From assembly GCF_003008575.1 (NCBI RefSeq), contig NZ_CP027667.1, forward strand, positions 2,814,001 through 2,878,000: a stretch of 64,000 bases of DNA, in the 5' to 3' direction. Shown here one piece after another: positions 54,142 to 63,114 of this stretch (positions within the stretch are counted from its first letter, which is position 1; every line of letters starts with the position of its first letter). The notes under the pieces are model-generated. The model saw only the letters and a list, made by a program, of their open reading frames with translations, did not search any database and was not told where the DNA came from. Origin of the DNA: Melaminivora suipulveris (lineage in GTDB: Bacteria; Pseudomonadota; Gammaproteobacteria; Burkholderiales; Burkholderiaceae_C). The position numbers and the translations under genes are program-made.

Positions 54142-55062
54142 ATGGTCATGCCTTCTCCTCACGCTTTCTCCGCCCCCGCTGACGAGCCGATCGTCGACCA
54201 GTTCATCGATGCGCTGTGGCTGCAGGACGGCCTGGCGCGGCTGACGCTGCAGGCCTACCGCAGCGACCTGCGCGCCCTGGCACAGTGGCAGGCGCAGCGC
54301 GGCAGCACGCTTTTGCAGTTGCAGGAGGCCGACCTGGACGGCTACCTGAGCCATCGCCACGCCGAGACGCGCGCGGCCACCGCCAACCGCCGCCTGACGG
54401 TGTTCCGGCGCTTTTACGCCTGGGCGCTGCGCGAGGGCCTGTTGACCGCCGATCCCACGGTGCGCCTGCTGGCCGCGCGCCGCGCGCCGCGCGTGCCGCA
54501 GACGCTCACGCAGGCGCAGGTGGAACAGTTGCTGCGCGCGCCGGACGTGGACACGGCCCTGGGCCTGCGCGACCGCGCCATGCTGGAGCTGATGTACGCC
54601 AGCGGTCTGCGCGTGAGCGAACTGGTGGGCCTCAAGACCGTCCACGTGAGCCTGGGCGAGGGCGCCCTGCGGGTCATGGGCAAGGGCGCGCGCGAGCGGC
54701 TGGTGCCCTTCGGCGAGGAGGCGCGCCTGTGGCTGGAGCGCTACCTCGGCCAGGCGCGCGGCGAGCTGCTGGGGCGCCGGCAGACCGACGACCTGTTCGT
54801 CACCCGGCGCGCCGGCGCCATGAGCCGGGTCATGTTCTGGAAGATCGTCAGGCAATATGCGCTGGCCGCCGGCATCACCGCGCCGCTGTCGCCGCACACG
54901 CTGCGCCACGCCTTTGCCACGCATTTGCTCAACCACGGCGCCGACCTGCGCGTGGTGCAGCTGCTGCTGGGCCACGCCGATATTTCCACCACCACCATCT
55001 ACACGCACGTGGCGCGCGAGCGGCTCAAGCTGCTGCACGCGCAGCACCACCCGCGCGGCTGA
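54142..55062 (+). CDS. xerD: Site-specific tyrosine recombinase XerD
   Basis: XerD works with XerC at dif to resolve chromosome dimers. The 306-residue protein has the N-terminal SAM-like core-binding domain (LARLTLQAYRSDLRALAQW) and the catalytic domain with R157 (ASGLRVSELVGL), K181 (MGKGARERLVPF), H252 and R255 (PHTLRHAFATHLLNHGA), H278 (LLGHADISTTTIYTHV) and Y287. The length and the sequence around the catalytic His fit XerD better than XerC. It stands alone and converges with the EAL/HDOD pair. An ATG two codons downstream is an alternative start. Confidence 0.92.
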   Translation: MVMPSPHAFSAPADEPIVDQFIDALWLQDGLARLTLQAYRSDLRALAQWQAQRGSTLLQLQEADLDGYLSHRHAETRAATANRRLTVFRRFYAWALREGLLTADPTVRLLAARRAPRVPQTLTQAQVEQLLRAPDVDTALGLRDRAMLELMYASGLRVSELVGLKTVHVSLGEGALRVMGKGARERLVPFGEEARLWLERYLGQARGELLGRRQTDDLFVTRRAGAMSRVMFWKIVRQYALAAGITAPLSPHTLRHAFATHLLNHGADLRVVQLLLGHADISTTTIYTHVARERLKLLHAQHHPRG

Positions 55063-55083
55063 GGCGCGCGGCCGGCCGGACGT

Positions 55084-56358
55084 TCAGTCGCTGCCGCCCA
55101 TGTCCTCGGCCCAGGCCAGCGCCTGCAGGTGCGCCCAGTTGACCTGGCGGCTGGACAGGTGCAGCGCCTCGGCGGTGCGCGCAAAGGCTTCCTCGTCGCC
55201 GCTTTCGCAGGCGCGCGTCAGCTCCAGGATGGGCGCCAGCACGCCGGTGCCGTGCAGCACGGCGTCGACCACCGGCTGCGGCAGCGCGACGGATTCGAAA
55301 GCGTGCTCCAGCGACACGCCCAGCATCACGTCCAGCAGCGAGAACACGCCGGCGACGAAGGCGTTGTCGCATTCTTCGGGCGGCAGCAACTCGGCGGCCA
55401 GCAGCTCCATCAGCCGCCCGCGCACCACGGCGGTCTGGCCCACGGCAGGCGGCGTGGCGCTGGAGCGCGAGGTGGTCAGCAGCAGCGCCGCCCAGCGAAA
55501 CAGCTTTTTCAGGCCCAGGATCATCACCGCGTGGCGAAACGACGTGATCTCGCACGACAGGCCGAAACCCGAGGAGTTGATGAAGCGCAGCAGGTTGAAC
55601 GACAGCGTCGGGTCCTTCTTCAGCAGCTCCTCGATCTCGGCCACCGAAGCCTGCTTGCGCACCATGTTGATAAGCTGCAGCACGATGGCCTGCGACGGAC
55701 CGACGGTCTTTGCCTTGACCACGGTGGGCTGGGCGAACCAGTAGCCCTGGAACATCTTCAGGCCCAGGGCGGTCATGCGCTCGTGCTGCTCGGCGGTCTC
55801 GACTTTTTCGGCCACCAGCGTCGCCATGCTGTAGGTGCGCGCAAAGCGCACCAGCGGCTCGGCCAGCTCGGGCTTGAAGGCCTGCAGATCCAGCTTGATG
55901 AAAGCCGCCAGCGGCAGCCACGCCGCGTAGGCGCGGCGCAGCACCTCCTGGTTGAAGGCCAGGCGAAAGCCGCGCGCGCGCAGGGCGTTGAAGACGGGCA
56001 GGAGTTGCGCGATCTCCTCCGGTGTGGCCTGCGGGCCCAGCGTGCGCACTTTGAGGATGACCCGCTCCGGATGGATCAGCTCCAGGTGCGGGCCCTGCAG
56101 GCTCTCGTGCGTGCAGTTGATGAACACCAGCTTGCGCCCCACCAACGCTTCGGAACTGGCATAGGACAGGGCGTTGAACAGCAGCGCCGCGTCGCTGGAC
56201 GCGGTATGCGCGCCGGTAACTGTGGAACGGTCGAACAGCTCATAGCCGACGACCATGCGCTTGTCGTCCAGGATCGCCTGGCGGGCGATCATGACCGTGG
56301 AGATGGCGGCGGGATCCGCGGAGGCAGGAGCGGTGGGGGCGATTGGCTTGTCGGTCAT
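55084..56358 (-). CDS. EAL-like/HDOD signalling protein (intact paralogue)
   Basis: The 424-residue soluble protein joins an N-terminal EAL-like domain (IARQAILDDKRMVVGYELFD, FINCTHESL, AFIKLDLQ, VAEKVETAEQHE) to a C-terminal HDOD domain (NMVRKQASVAEIEELLKKDP, LLRFINSSGFGLSCEITSFR). EAL is changed to ELF, and the catalytic Asp pair of DDFGTG is missing (LAFNQEVLRRAY), so phosphodiesterase activity is unlikely. A c-di-GMP-binding or protein-interaction role is inferred. The next gene upstream is a paralogue, so the two arose by tandem duplication. It converges with xerD. Confidence 0.9.
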   Translation of the reverse strand: MTDKPIAPTAPASADPAAISTVMIARQAILDDKRMVVGYELFDRSTVTGAHTASSDAALLFNALSYASSEALVGRKLVFINCTHESLQGPHLELIHPERVILKVRTLGPQATPEEIAQLLPVFNALRARGFRLAFNQEVLRRAYAAWLPLAAFIKLDLQAFKPELAEPLVRFARTYSMATLVAEKVETAEQHERMTALGLKMFQGYWFAQPTVVKAKTVGPSQAIVLQLINMVRKQASVAEIEELLKKDPTLSFNLLRFINSSGFGLSCEITSFRHAVMILGLKKLFRWAALLLTTSRSSATPPAVGQTAVVRGRLMELLAAELLPPEECDNAFVAGVFSLLDVMLGVSLEHAFESVALPQPVVDAVLHGTGVLAPILELTRACESGDEEAFARTAEALHLSSRQVNWAHLQALAWAEDMGGSD

Positions 56359-56404
56359 GGTGCGAGAAAAAAAGGGGCGGGCGCGGGCGCGGCGTGTACG
56401 CGGT

Positions 56405-57636
56405 TCAGCGCTCGGGCGCGCCAGCCCAGGTCAGCGCCTGCAGGTGGGCGGCATTGACCTGCGCGGCATCCAGGCCCAGCGCCTGCGACGCGCGTGTGAA
56501 GGCGGCCGCGTCGCCGGCCTCGCAGGCCAGCGCCAGCGCCAGCGCCAGCAGCGTCGCGTGGCGGCCCTGCTGGTGCAGCAGCCATCGGTCACGGCGCGCG
56601 GCAGGCTGAGCAGCGCCAGCGCATCCGCCAGCGCCATGCCCAGCATCTGGTCGAGCATGGAAAACAGGCCCAAGACGAAGGCCTCGTCGGCCTCGTCCTG
56701 GCCGGCCAGGCGCAGCGTCAGCAACTCCATCAGGCGCGCCCGTACCACGGCGGTCTGCGTCACCAGCGGCGCGGTGCCGGCGCTGCGCACCGCCGAGAGC
56801 AGCAACGCCGCCCAGCGGAACAGCCGCCGCACGCCCAGCAGCATGACGGCCTGGCGCAGCGAGGCGACCTCGCGCGGCAGGCCCAGGCTGGCCGAGTTGA
56901 TCAGGCGCAGCAGGCTGAAGGCCAGGCTGGCATCTTTTTTCAAAATGTCTTCGATGGCGTCCGCGCCGGCCTGGCTGCGCAGCGCGTTGAGCAGCTGCAC
57001 CATGGTGGTCTGCGAGGGCGTCAGCACACGCGCCTGCACCAGCGTCGGACGCGAAAACCAAAAGCCCTGGAACATCGCCACGCCTTGCGAGGAAACCATG
57101 TCGTACTGCTGCGCTGACTCGACCTTTTCGGCGATCAGCTCGGCGCGACTGTGCCGGCGCGCATAGCCAATCAGCACGCTGGCCTGATCGGGCGCCAGCA
57201 GCGACATGTCCAGCTTGATGTAGTCGGCCAGCGGCAGCCAGGGGGCGTACGCCGACTCCAGCACCGAATGATTGAACGCCAGGTTGAAGCCGCGCTTGCG
57301 CAGCGACAGCAGGGTCGGCAGCCGCGCCTGCACCTCGGCGGTGGCGACGTGGCCCAGCGGCGGGATCTCCAGCACCACCTGGTCCGGGTTGACCAGATCC
57401 AGATGCCCGCCGGACAGGCTCTCGTGCGTGCAGTTGACGAACAGCAGCGTGGGGCCGACCAGCTCGTCGGCGCCAGCGTGCGACAGGGCGGTGAAGACCA
57501 GCGCCATGTCGCTGGCCGCCGTGTAGGACGAGCGCGAACGGTCGAACAGCTCGTAGCCGATCACCGACTCCTGGCCATTCACGATGGCCTGGCGCGCGAT
57601 CATGGCGCCACGGGCGGCGGAAGTGGAAGCTGGCAT
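56405..57636 (-). pseudogene. EAL-like/HDOD paralogue with a frameshift near the 3' end
   Basis: The reading frame starts MPASTSAARGAMIARQAIVN and follows the same EAL-like plus HDOD layout as its neighbour (GYELFDRSRSSY, LFVNCTHESLSGG, IKLDMSLLAPD, FSLLRLINSASLGLPREV). After SLPRAVTD, at about 56581-56584, the frame is lost: the next part of the family (LLHQQGRHATLLALALALAC up to LQALTWAGAPER) continues in another frame. Inserting one base after GATG restores it, as in GATGCGCTG. Unshifted translation instead runs about 50 residues of non-family sequence. It may be a natural mutation, a sequencing error or a recent pseudogene; only the last 60 residues are affected. Confidence 0.82.
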
Positions 57637-57718
57637 GGTCGTTGGAACGGCGACAGTGGCGCGCAAAGGTGCTCGGGCATTGTAAGAAAGGGCTTGGCGC
57701 GGGCCGGTCCGGTAGGTG

Positions 57719-58519
57719 TCAGCCGCACTCCAGCCAGGCCAGCTCGGCATCGCTGAAACCGGCGGCGCGCCGCGCCGCGGCATTCAGCGGCGGGCGCGGA
57801 CGCGGCGCCTCGTACTGCTGCGCCAGCAGCGCGTAGTGCGCCACCGGCTCCAGGCCGCGCCGCTCACACAGCCAGCGGTACCAGTGGTTGCCGATGGCGA
57901 CGTGGCCGACTTCCTCGCGCAGGATGACGTCCAGGATGTCCACCGCCGCCAGCGCATCGGGCGTGCCGACGCTGCGCAGCTTGTGCTGGATCAGCGGCGT
58001 GGCGTCCAGCCCGCGCGCCTCCAGCGTGCGCGGCACCAGCGCCATGCGCGCCACGATGTCGTGCGCGGTCTTGTCGCACATGGCCCACAGGCCCTGGTGC
58101 GCCGGAAAGTCGCCGTAATCGCGGCCCAGGTGCGCGCGCAGGTGCTGGCGCAGCAGGCGAAAGTGCCTGGCCTCCTCGGCCGCCACCCGCAGCCAGTCCA
58201 GGTAGAACTGGCGCGGCATGCCGGCAAAGCGCCAGATGGCGTCCAGCGCCAGGTTGATGGCGTTGAACTCGATGTGGGCGATGGCGTGGATCAGCGCCGC
58301 TCGGCCCTCGCGCGTGGCCGGTGAGCGCCGCGCCACGGCGGTGTGGGGCAGCAGCGGCGGGCGCTCGGGGTGGCCGGGCAGCGGCGCGGCGGACTGCAAG
58401 CGCGCATCTGGCGCTATCAAAAGCGTAGCTGCTTGCGCATGCAGATCAACGGCCAGGGCCGATTTTTCCTCTGGATCGGTCAGTTGCAGGCCCTGCAGGG
58501 CGCGTTGGCGAAGCTCCAT
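57719..58519 (-). CDS. DUF455 ferritin-like family protein
   Basis: The 266-residue protein belongs to the DUF455 ferritin-like group. The helical core has [60 protein letters not shown] and [19 protein letters not shown]. The Glu and His pairs (EAxH and ExxH) are possible di-iron ligands. The enzymatic role is unknown. The ATG lies 7 nt after a minus-strand TACAAT and has no Shine-Dalgarno sequence. Near residues 28-37 the coding sequence contains a partial copy of the dispersed repeat (encoding [10 protein letters not shown]). Confidence 0.85.
   Translation of the reverse strand: MELRQRALQGLQLTDPEEKSALAVDLHAQAATLLIAPDARLQSAAPLPGHPERPPLLPHTAVARRSPATREGRAALIHAIAHIEFNAINLALDAIWRFAGMPRQFYLDWLRVAAEEARHFRLLRQHLRAHLGRDYGDFPAHQGLWAMCDKTAHDIVARMALVPRTLEARGLDATPLIQHKLRSVGTPDALAAVDILDVILREEVGHVAIGNHWYRWLCERRGLEPVAHYALLAQQYEAPRPRPPLNAAARRAAGFSDAELAWLECG
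58410..58438 (-). repeat. Partial dispersed repeat, copy H (inside DUF455 gene)
   Basis: Read on the minus strand, GCGCAAGCAGCTACGCTTTTGATAGCGCC matches the terminal half of the dispersed repeat, with hairpin GCTA/TAGC. The core CAGTCGGCG half is missing. It is in frame in a non-conserved N-terminal stretch. Confidence 0.55.
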
Positions 58520-58522
58520 CCC

Positions 58523-58532
58523 TACAATTGTA
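58523..58532. promoter_or_regulatory. Palindromic divergent -10 region
   Basis: TACAATTGTA contains a -10-like TACAAT on each strand. On the minus strand it ends 7 nt before the DUF455 start codon. On the plus strand it ends 42 nt before the carbonic anhydrase start. The -35 regions are not clear. Confidence 0.4.
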
Positions 58533-58570
58533 TTTTTCCGGCATGGGGCAACACGAAAGGCGACATCCGC

Positions 58571-59095
58571 ATGGCGATCTACGAACTGGGCGGCGTCGCG
58601 CCGCAGGTGGCGCAAAGCGCCTGGGTGGCCGACAGCGCGCAGGTCATGGGCAACGTGTCCCTGGCCGAGGACGCCAGCGTCTGGTTCGGCGCCGTGGTGC
58701 GCGGCGACTGCGAGAGCATCGCCATCGGCGCCGGCTCCAACGTGCAGGACGCCAGCGTGCTGCACGCCGACTTCGGCAAACCGCTGCTCATCGGCGAGCG
58801 GGTGACGGTGGGCCACCAGGTCATGCTGCACGGCTGCACCATCGGCGACGAGTCGCTGGTCGGCATCGGCGCGGTGATCCTCAACGGCGCGAAGATCGGC
58901 AAGAACTGCCTGGTCGGCGCCGGCGCGCTGGTGACCGAAGGCAAGGAGTTCCCGGATGGTTCGATGATCCTGGGCAGCCCGGCCAAGGCCGTGCGCCAGC
59001 TCACGCCCGAGCAGATCGAGGGCCTGCGCCAGAGCGCGCAGCACTACATCGACAACGCGCGGCGCTTTCGCTCCAGCCTGCGCCGCATCGACTGA
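58571..59095 (+). CDS. Gamma-class carbonic anhydrase-like protein
   Basis: The 174-residue protein is a left-handed beta-helix of the gamma-carbonic anhydrase type (YrdA/PaaY-like). It has hexapeptide turns such as [20 protein letters not shown] and the metal-ligand region [20 protein letters not shown] followed by [14 protein letters not shown]; His residues would bind zinc or iron in a trimer. The C-terminal helix ([19 protein letters not shown]) is usual. Activity is not certain, as many members have no measured carbonic anhydrase activity. hslO follows after 25 bp. Confidence 0.9.
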   Translation: MAIYELGGVAPQVAQSAWVADSAQVMGNVSLAEDASVWFGAVVRGDCESIAIGAGSNVQDASVLHADFGKPLLIGERVTVGHQVMLHGCTIGDESLVGIGAVILNGAKIGKNCLVGAGALVTEGKEFPDGSMILGSPAKAVRQLTPEQIEGLRQSAQHYIDNARRFRSSLRRID

Positions 59096-59120
59096 CTGAC
59101 GAGAAAGCGGCTATTTCGAC

Positions 59121-60107
59121 GTGTCCGAACTGCATAAATTTTTGTTTGACGGCCTGCCTGTGCGCGGCGCCATCGTGCGCCTGACCGATGCCTGGGTCGA
59201 ACTTTTGCGCCGCCGCGCCGGCAACAGCGAGACCGGCGCCTATCCGCCGCCGGTGGCCGAGCTGCTGGGCGAGATGACCGCCGCCGGCGTGCTGATGCAG
59301 TCGCACATCAAGTTCAACGGCGCGCTGATCCTGCAGGTCTACGGCGACGGCCCGGTCAAGCTGGCCGTGGCCGAAGTGCGCTCCAACCTGGGCCTGCGCG
59401 CCACCGCCACCGTCAACGGCGAGGTGCCCGAGGGCGCGCGCCTGCCCGAGCTGGTCAACGCCGGCGGCCAGGGCCGCTGCGCCATCACGCTGGACCCGCA
59501 GGACCGCCTGCCCGGCCAGCAGCCCTACCAGGGCGTGGTGCCACTGGACGGCCCGGACGGTGAAAAGCTGGCACAGCTGCAGGACGTGCTGATGCAGTAC
59601 ATGCGCCAGTCCGAGCAGCTGGATGCCACGCTGGTGCTGGCGGCCGACGAGCAGGTGGCGGCGGGCCTGCTGATCCAGCGCATGCCGGTGCAGGGCGAGG
59701 CCAACCTGGCGCGCGGCGGCACGGCCGGTGACGAGGCGCAGGGCCAGCAGGACGAGGACTACCGGCGCATCGCCACGCTGGCGGCCAGCCTGACCAGGGA
59801 CGAGCTGCTGAGCCTGGACGTGCACACCATCCTGCACCGCCTGTTCTGGGAGGAGCGCCTGCTGCGCTTCGAGCCGCAGCAGGGCGCGAGCGGCCCGCGC
59901 TTTGCCTGCACCTGTTCGCGCGAGCGCGTGGCCGCCATGCTGCGCAACCTGGGCCAGGACGAGGTGCAATCCATCGTGCGCGAGCGCGGCGACGTCGAGG
60001 TGGGCTGCGACTTTTGCGGCAAGCAATACCACTTCGACAAGGTCGACGCGGCGCAGCTGTTCACCGAAGCCGACAAGCAGCCGCCGGTGCCGCCGGGCGT
60101 GCAGTAA
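59121..60107 (+). CDS. hslO: Redox-regulated chaperone Hsp33
   Basis: Hsp33 is a holdase chaperone switched on by oxidation of its zinc-binding Cys. The 328-residue protein starts at GTG (MSELHKFLFDGLPVRGAIV) and has the fold core LMQSHIKFNGALILQVYGDG and the C-terminal switch Cys in FACTCSRERVAAML and VEVGCDFCGKQYHF, a CxC...CxxC zinc site. It is the second gene after the carbonic anhydrase. A dispersed repeat follows its stop. Confidence 0.95.
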   Translation: MSELHKFLFDGLPVRGAIVRLTDAWVELLRRRAGNSETGAYPPPVAELLGEMTAAGVLMQSHIKFNGALILQVYGDGPVKLAVAEVRSNLGLRATATVNGEVPEGARLPELVNAGGQGRCAITLDPQDRLPGQQPYQGVVPLDGPDGEKLAQLQDVLMQYMRQSEQLDATLVLAADEQVAAGLLIQRMPVQGEANLARGGTAGDEAQGQQDEDYRRIATLAASLTRDELLSLDVHTILHRLFWEERLLRFEPQQGASGPRFACTCSRERVAAMLRNLGQDEVQSIVRERGDVEVGCDFCGKQYHFDKVDAAQLFTEADKQPPVPPGVQ

Positions 60108-60125
60108 GCGGCCGCTGGCGCCGCA

Positions 60126-60194
60126 TTTTTGAGCCAAATACGCCCTCAGTCGGCGTAAATAAAGCGCGTGCAGCTATATTTATAGTAGCAAAAC
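60126..60194 (+). repeat. Dispersed repeat, copy A (between hslO and ftsB)
   Basis: The copy has TTTTTGAGCCAAATACGCCC, core CTCAGTCGGCG, AAAGCGCG, GCAGCTAT and the terminal hairpin GCTAT/ATAGTAGC. It lies between two convergent genes. It is the clearest full-length member. Confidence 0.85.
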
Positions 60195-60205
60195 ACGCGC
60201 CACGG

Positions 60206-60490
60206 TCAGCGCCGCGCCGGCACTACCTGCACGTAGATCTCGCCCTGGCGCACCATGCCCAGCTCGGTGCGGGCGCGCTCCTCGACCATGTCCAGGCCCT
60301 CGCGCAGGTCCTGCACCTCCGCCGCCAGGCGCTCGTTGGCCTGGCGTGCACGCTCGTTGGCGCCCTGCTGCGCGGCCAGCTGGCTGCGCATCTCGCGCAC
60401 CTGCGGGATGCTGCCGCGCCCCTCCCACAGTTGCGCGTGGATGCCCACGAGCAGCAGCAGCAGCACAAGCGCGACGGTGCGATTGCCCAT
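60206..60490 (-). CDS. ftsB: Cell division protein FtsB
   Basis: FtsB forms the FtsQBL complex of the divisome. The 94-residue protein has a short cytoplasmic start, one membrane helix (VALVLLLLLVGIHAQLW), then a coiled coil (VREMRSQLAAQQGANERARQ to about residue 68) and the conserved ERARTELGMVRQGEIYVQV. It lies downstream of eno on the same strand, the usual eno-ftsB pairing. Confidence 0.95.
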   Translation of the reverse strand: MGNRTVALVLLLLLVGIHAQLWEGRGSIPQVREMRSQLAAQQGANERARQANERLAAEVQDLREGLDMVEERARTELGMVRQGEIYVQVVPARR

Positions 60491-60537
60491 GGGCGGGGCA
60501 GGCGAGCGGCGGATTCAGCGGGGAGAGGGGCAGGGCA

Positions 60538-61936
<1,399 letters not shown>

Positions 61937-61940
61937 AGTG

Positions 61941-62231
61941 TCAGGCGCCTTCGACGCACACCAGCCGCATGATGGCCGCGCCCTCGCGCGCAGCACGCGC
62001 CTTGCGGTATTCGGGCGAGTCGTAGAAGGCCTTGGCAGCCTCGAAGCTCTCGAACTTCAGGATCACGGTGCGGCCGGGGTTCCAGTCGCCTTCCATGACC
62101 TCGACCTTGCCGCCGCGCACGCAGACCTCGGCGCCATGCACGCGCATGGCCTCGCTGCTCCACTTGCGGTATTCCTCGTATTGCTCGGGGTTGGTGACGG
62201 TGACCGAGGCGATGACGTATCCGGCAGGCAT
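61941..62231 (-). CDS. DUF1330 family protein
   Basis: The 96-residue protein is a ferredoxin-like (dimeric alpha/beta barrel) DUF1330 member. It starts MPAGYVIASVTVTNPEQYEE and has VMEGDWNPGRTVILKFESFE and AKAFYDSPEYRKARAAREGA, the family pattern. The function is unknown. It lies 7 bp after kdsA on the same strand, so cotranscription with pyrG-kdsA is likely. Confidence 0.9.
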   Translation of the reverse strand: MPAGYVIASVTVTNPEQYEEYRKWSSEAMRVHGAEVCVRGGKVEVMEGDWNPGRTVILKFESFEAAKAFYDSPEYRKARAAREGAAIMRLVCVEGA

Positions 62232-62238
62232 GGTGTTT

Positions 62239-63096
62239 CTAGGCTCCAAAGTCGTTTTCGAGAAAACCGTTTTTCTTGGTGATGGCGTCCAGCTGCACCA
62301 AAGTCTCCAGCAGCGCGCGCATGTGCTTGAGGGGCACGGCGTTGGGCCCGTCGGACAGCGCGTTGCACGGGTCCGGGTGCGTCTCCATGAACACCCCGGC
62401 CACGCCCACGCTGATTGCGGCACGCGCCAGCGGCGGCACCATCTCGCGCATGCCGCCGCTGCTGGTGCCTTGGCCACCCGGCAGCTGCACGCTGTGCGTG
62501 GCATCGAACACCACCGGCGCGCCGGTGTCCCGCATGATGACCAGGCTGCGCATGTCGCTGACCAGGTTGTTGTAGCCAAAGCTTGCGCCGCGCTCGCAGG
62601 CCATGAAGTTGTCCTCGGCCAAGCCCGCCTCGCGCGCGGCGGCGCGGGCCTTGTCGATCACGTTCTTCATGTCTCCGGGGGCGAGGAACTGGCCCTTCTT
62701 GATGTTCACCGGCTTGCCCGACTGCGCCACGGCGCGAATGAAGTCGGTCTGGCGGCACAGGAAGGCGGGCGTCTGCAGCACGTCGACCACCGACGCGACG
62801 TGCGGCACCTCGGCCTCGGTGTGCACGTCGGTCAGCACGGGCACGCCGAGCTCTTTTTTGACCTTGGCCAGGATCTCCAGGCCGCGCTCCATGCCGGGGC
62901 CGCGAAAGCTGGTGCCCGAGCTGCGGTTGGCCTTGTCGAAGCTGCTCTTGAAGATGAAGGGGATGCCCAGCGCGGCGGTCATCTCCTGGAGCTGGCCGGC
63001 CACATCCATCTGCAGCTGCTCGCTCTCGACCACGCAGGGGCCGGCGATCAGGAAAAACGGGTGCGCGAGGCCGACGGGAAAGCCGCAAAGTTGCAT
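62239..63096 (-). CDS. kdsA: 3-deoxy-8-phosphooctulonate synthase
   Basis: KdsA condenses phosphoenolpyruvate with arabinose 5-phosphate to make KDO 8-phosphate for lipopolysaccharide. The 285-residue protein has [54 protein letters not shown] and [18 protein letters not shown], then [15 protein letters not shown]. The pyrG-kdsA-eno order is widespread in proteobacteria. Confidence 0.97.
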   Translation of the reverse strand: MQLCGFPVGLAHPFFLIAGPCVVESEQLQMDVAGQLQEMTAALGIPFIFKSSFDKANRSSGTSFRGPGMERGLEILAKVKKELGVPVLTDVHTEAEVPHVASVVDVLQTPAFLCRQTDFIRAVAQSGKPVNIKKGQFLAPGDMKNVIDKARAAAREAGLAEDNFMACERGASFGYNNLVSDMRSLVIMRDTGAPVVFDATHSVQLPGGQGTSSGGMREMVPPLARAAISVGVAGVFMETHPDPCNALSDGPNAVPLKHMRALLETLVQLDAITKKNGFLENDFGA

Positions 63097-63114
63097 GTCC
63101 AGGCTCCTCGGGTC

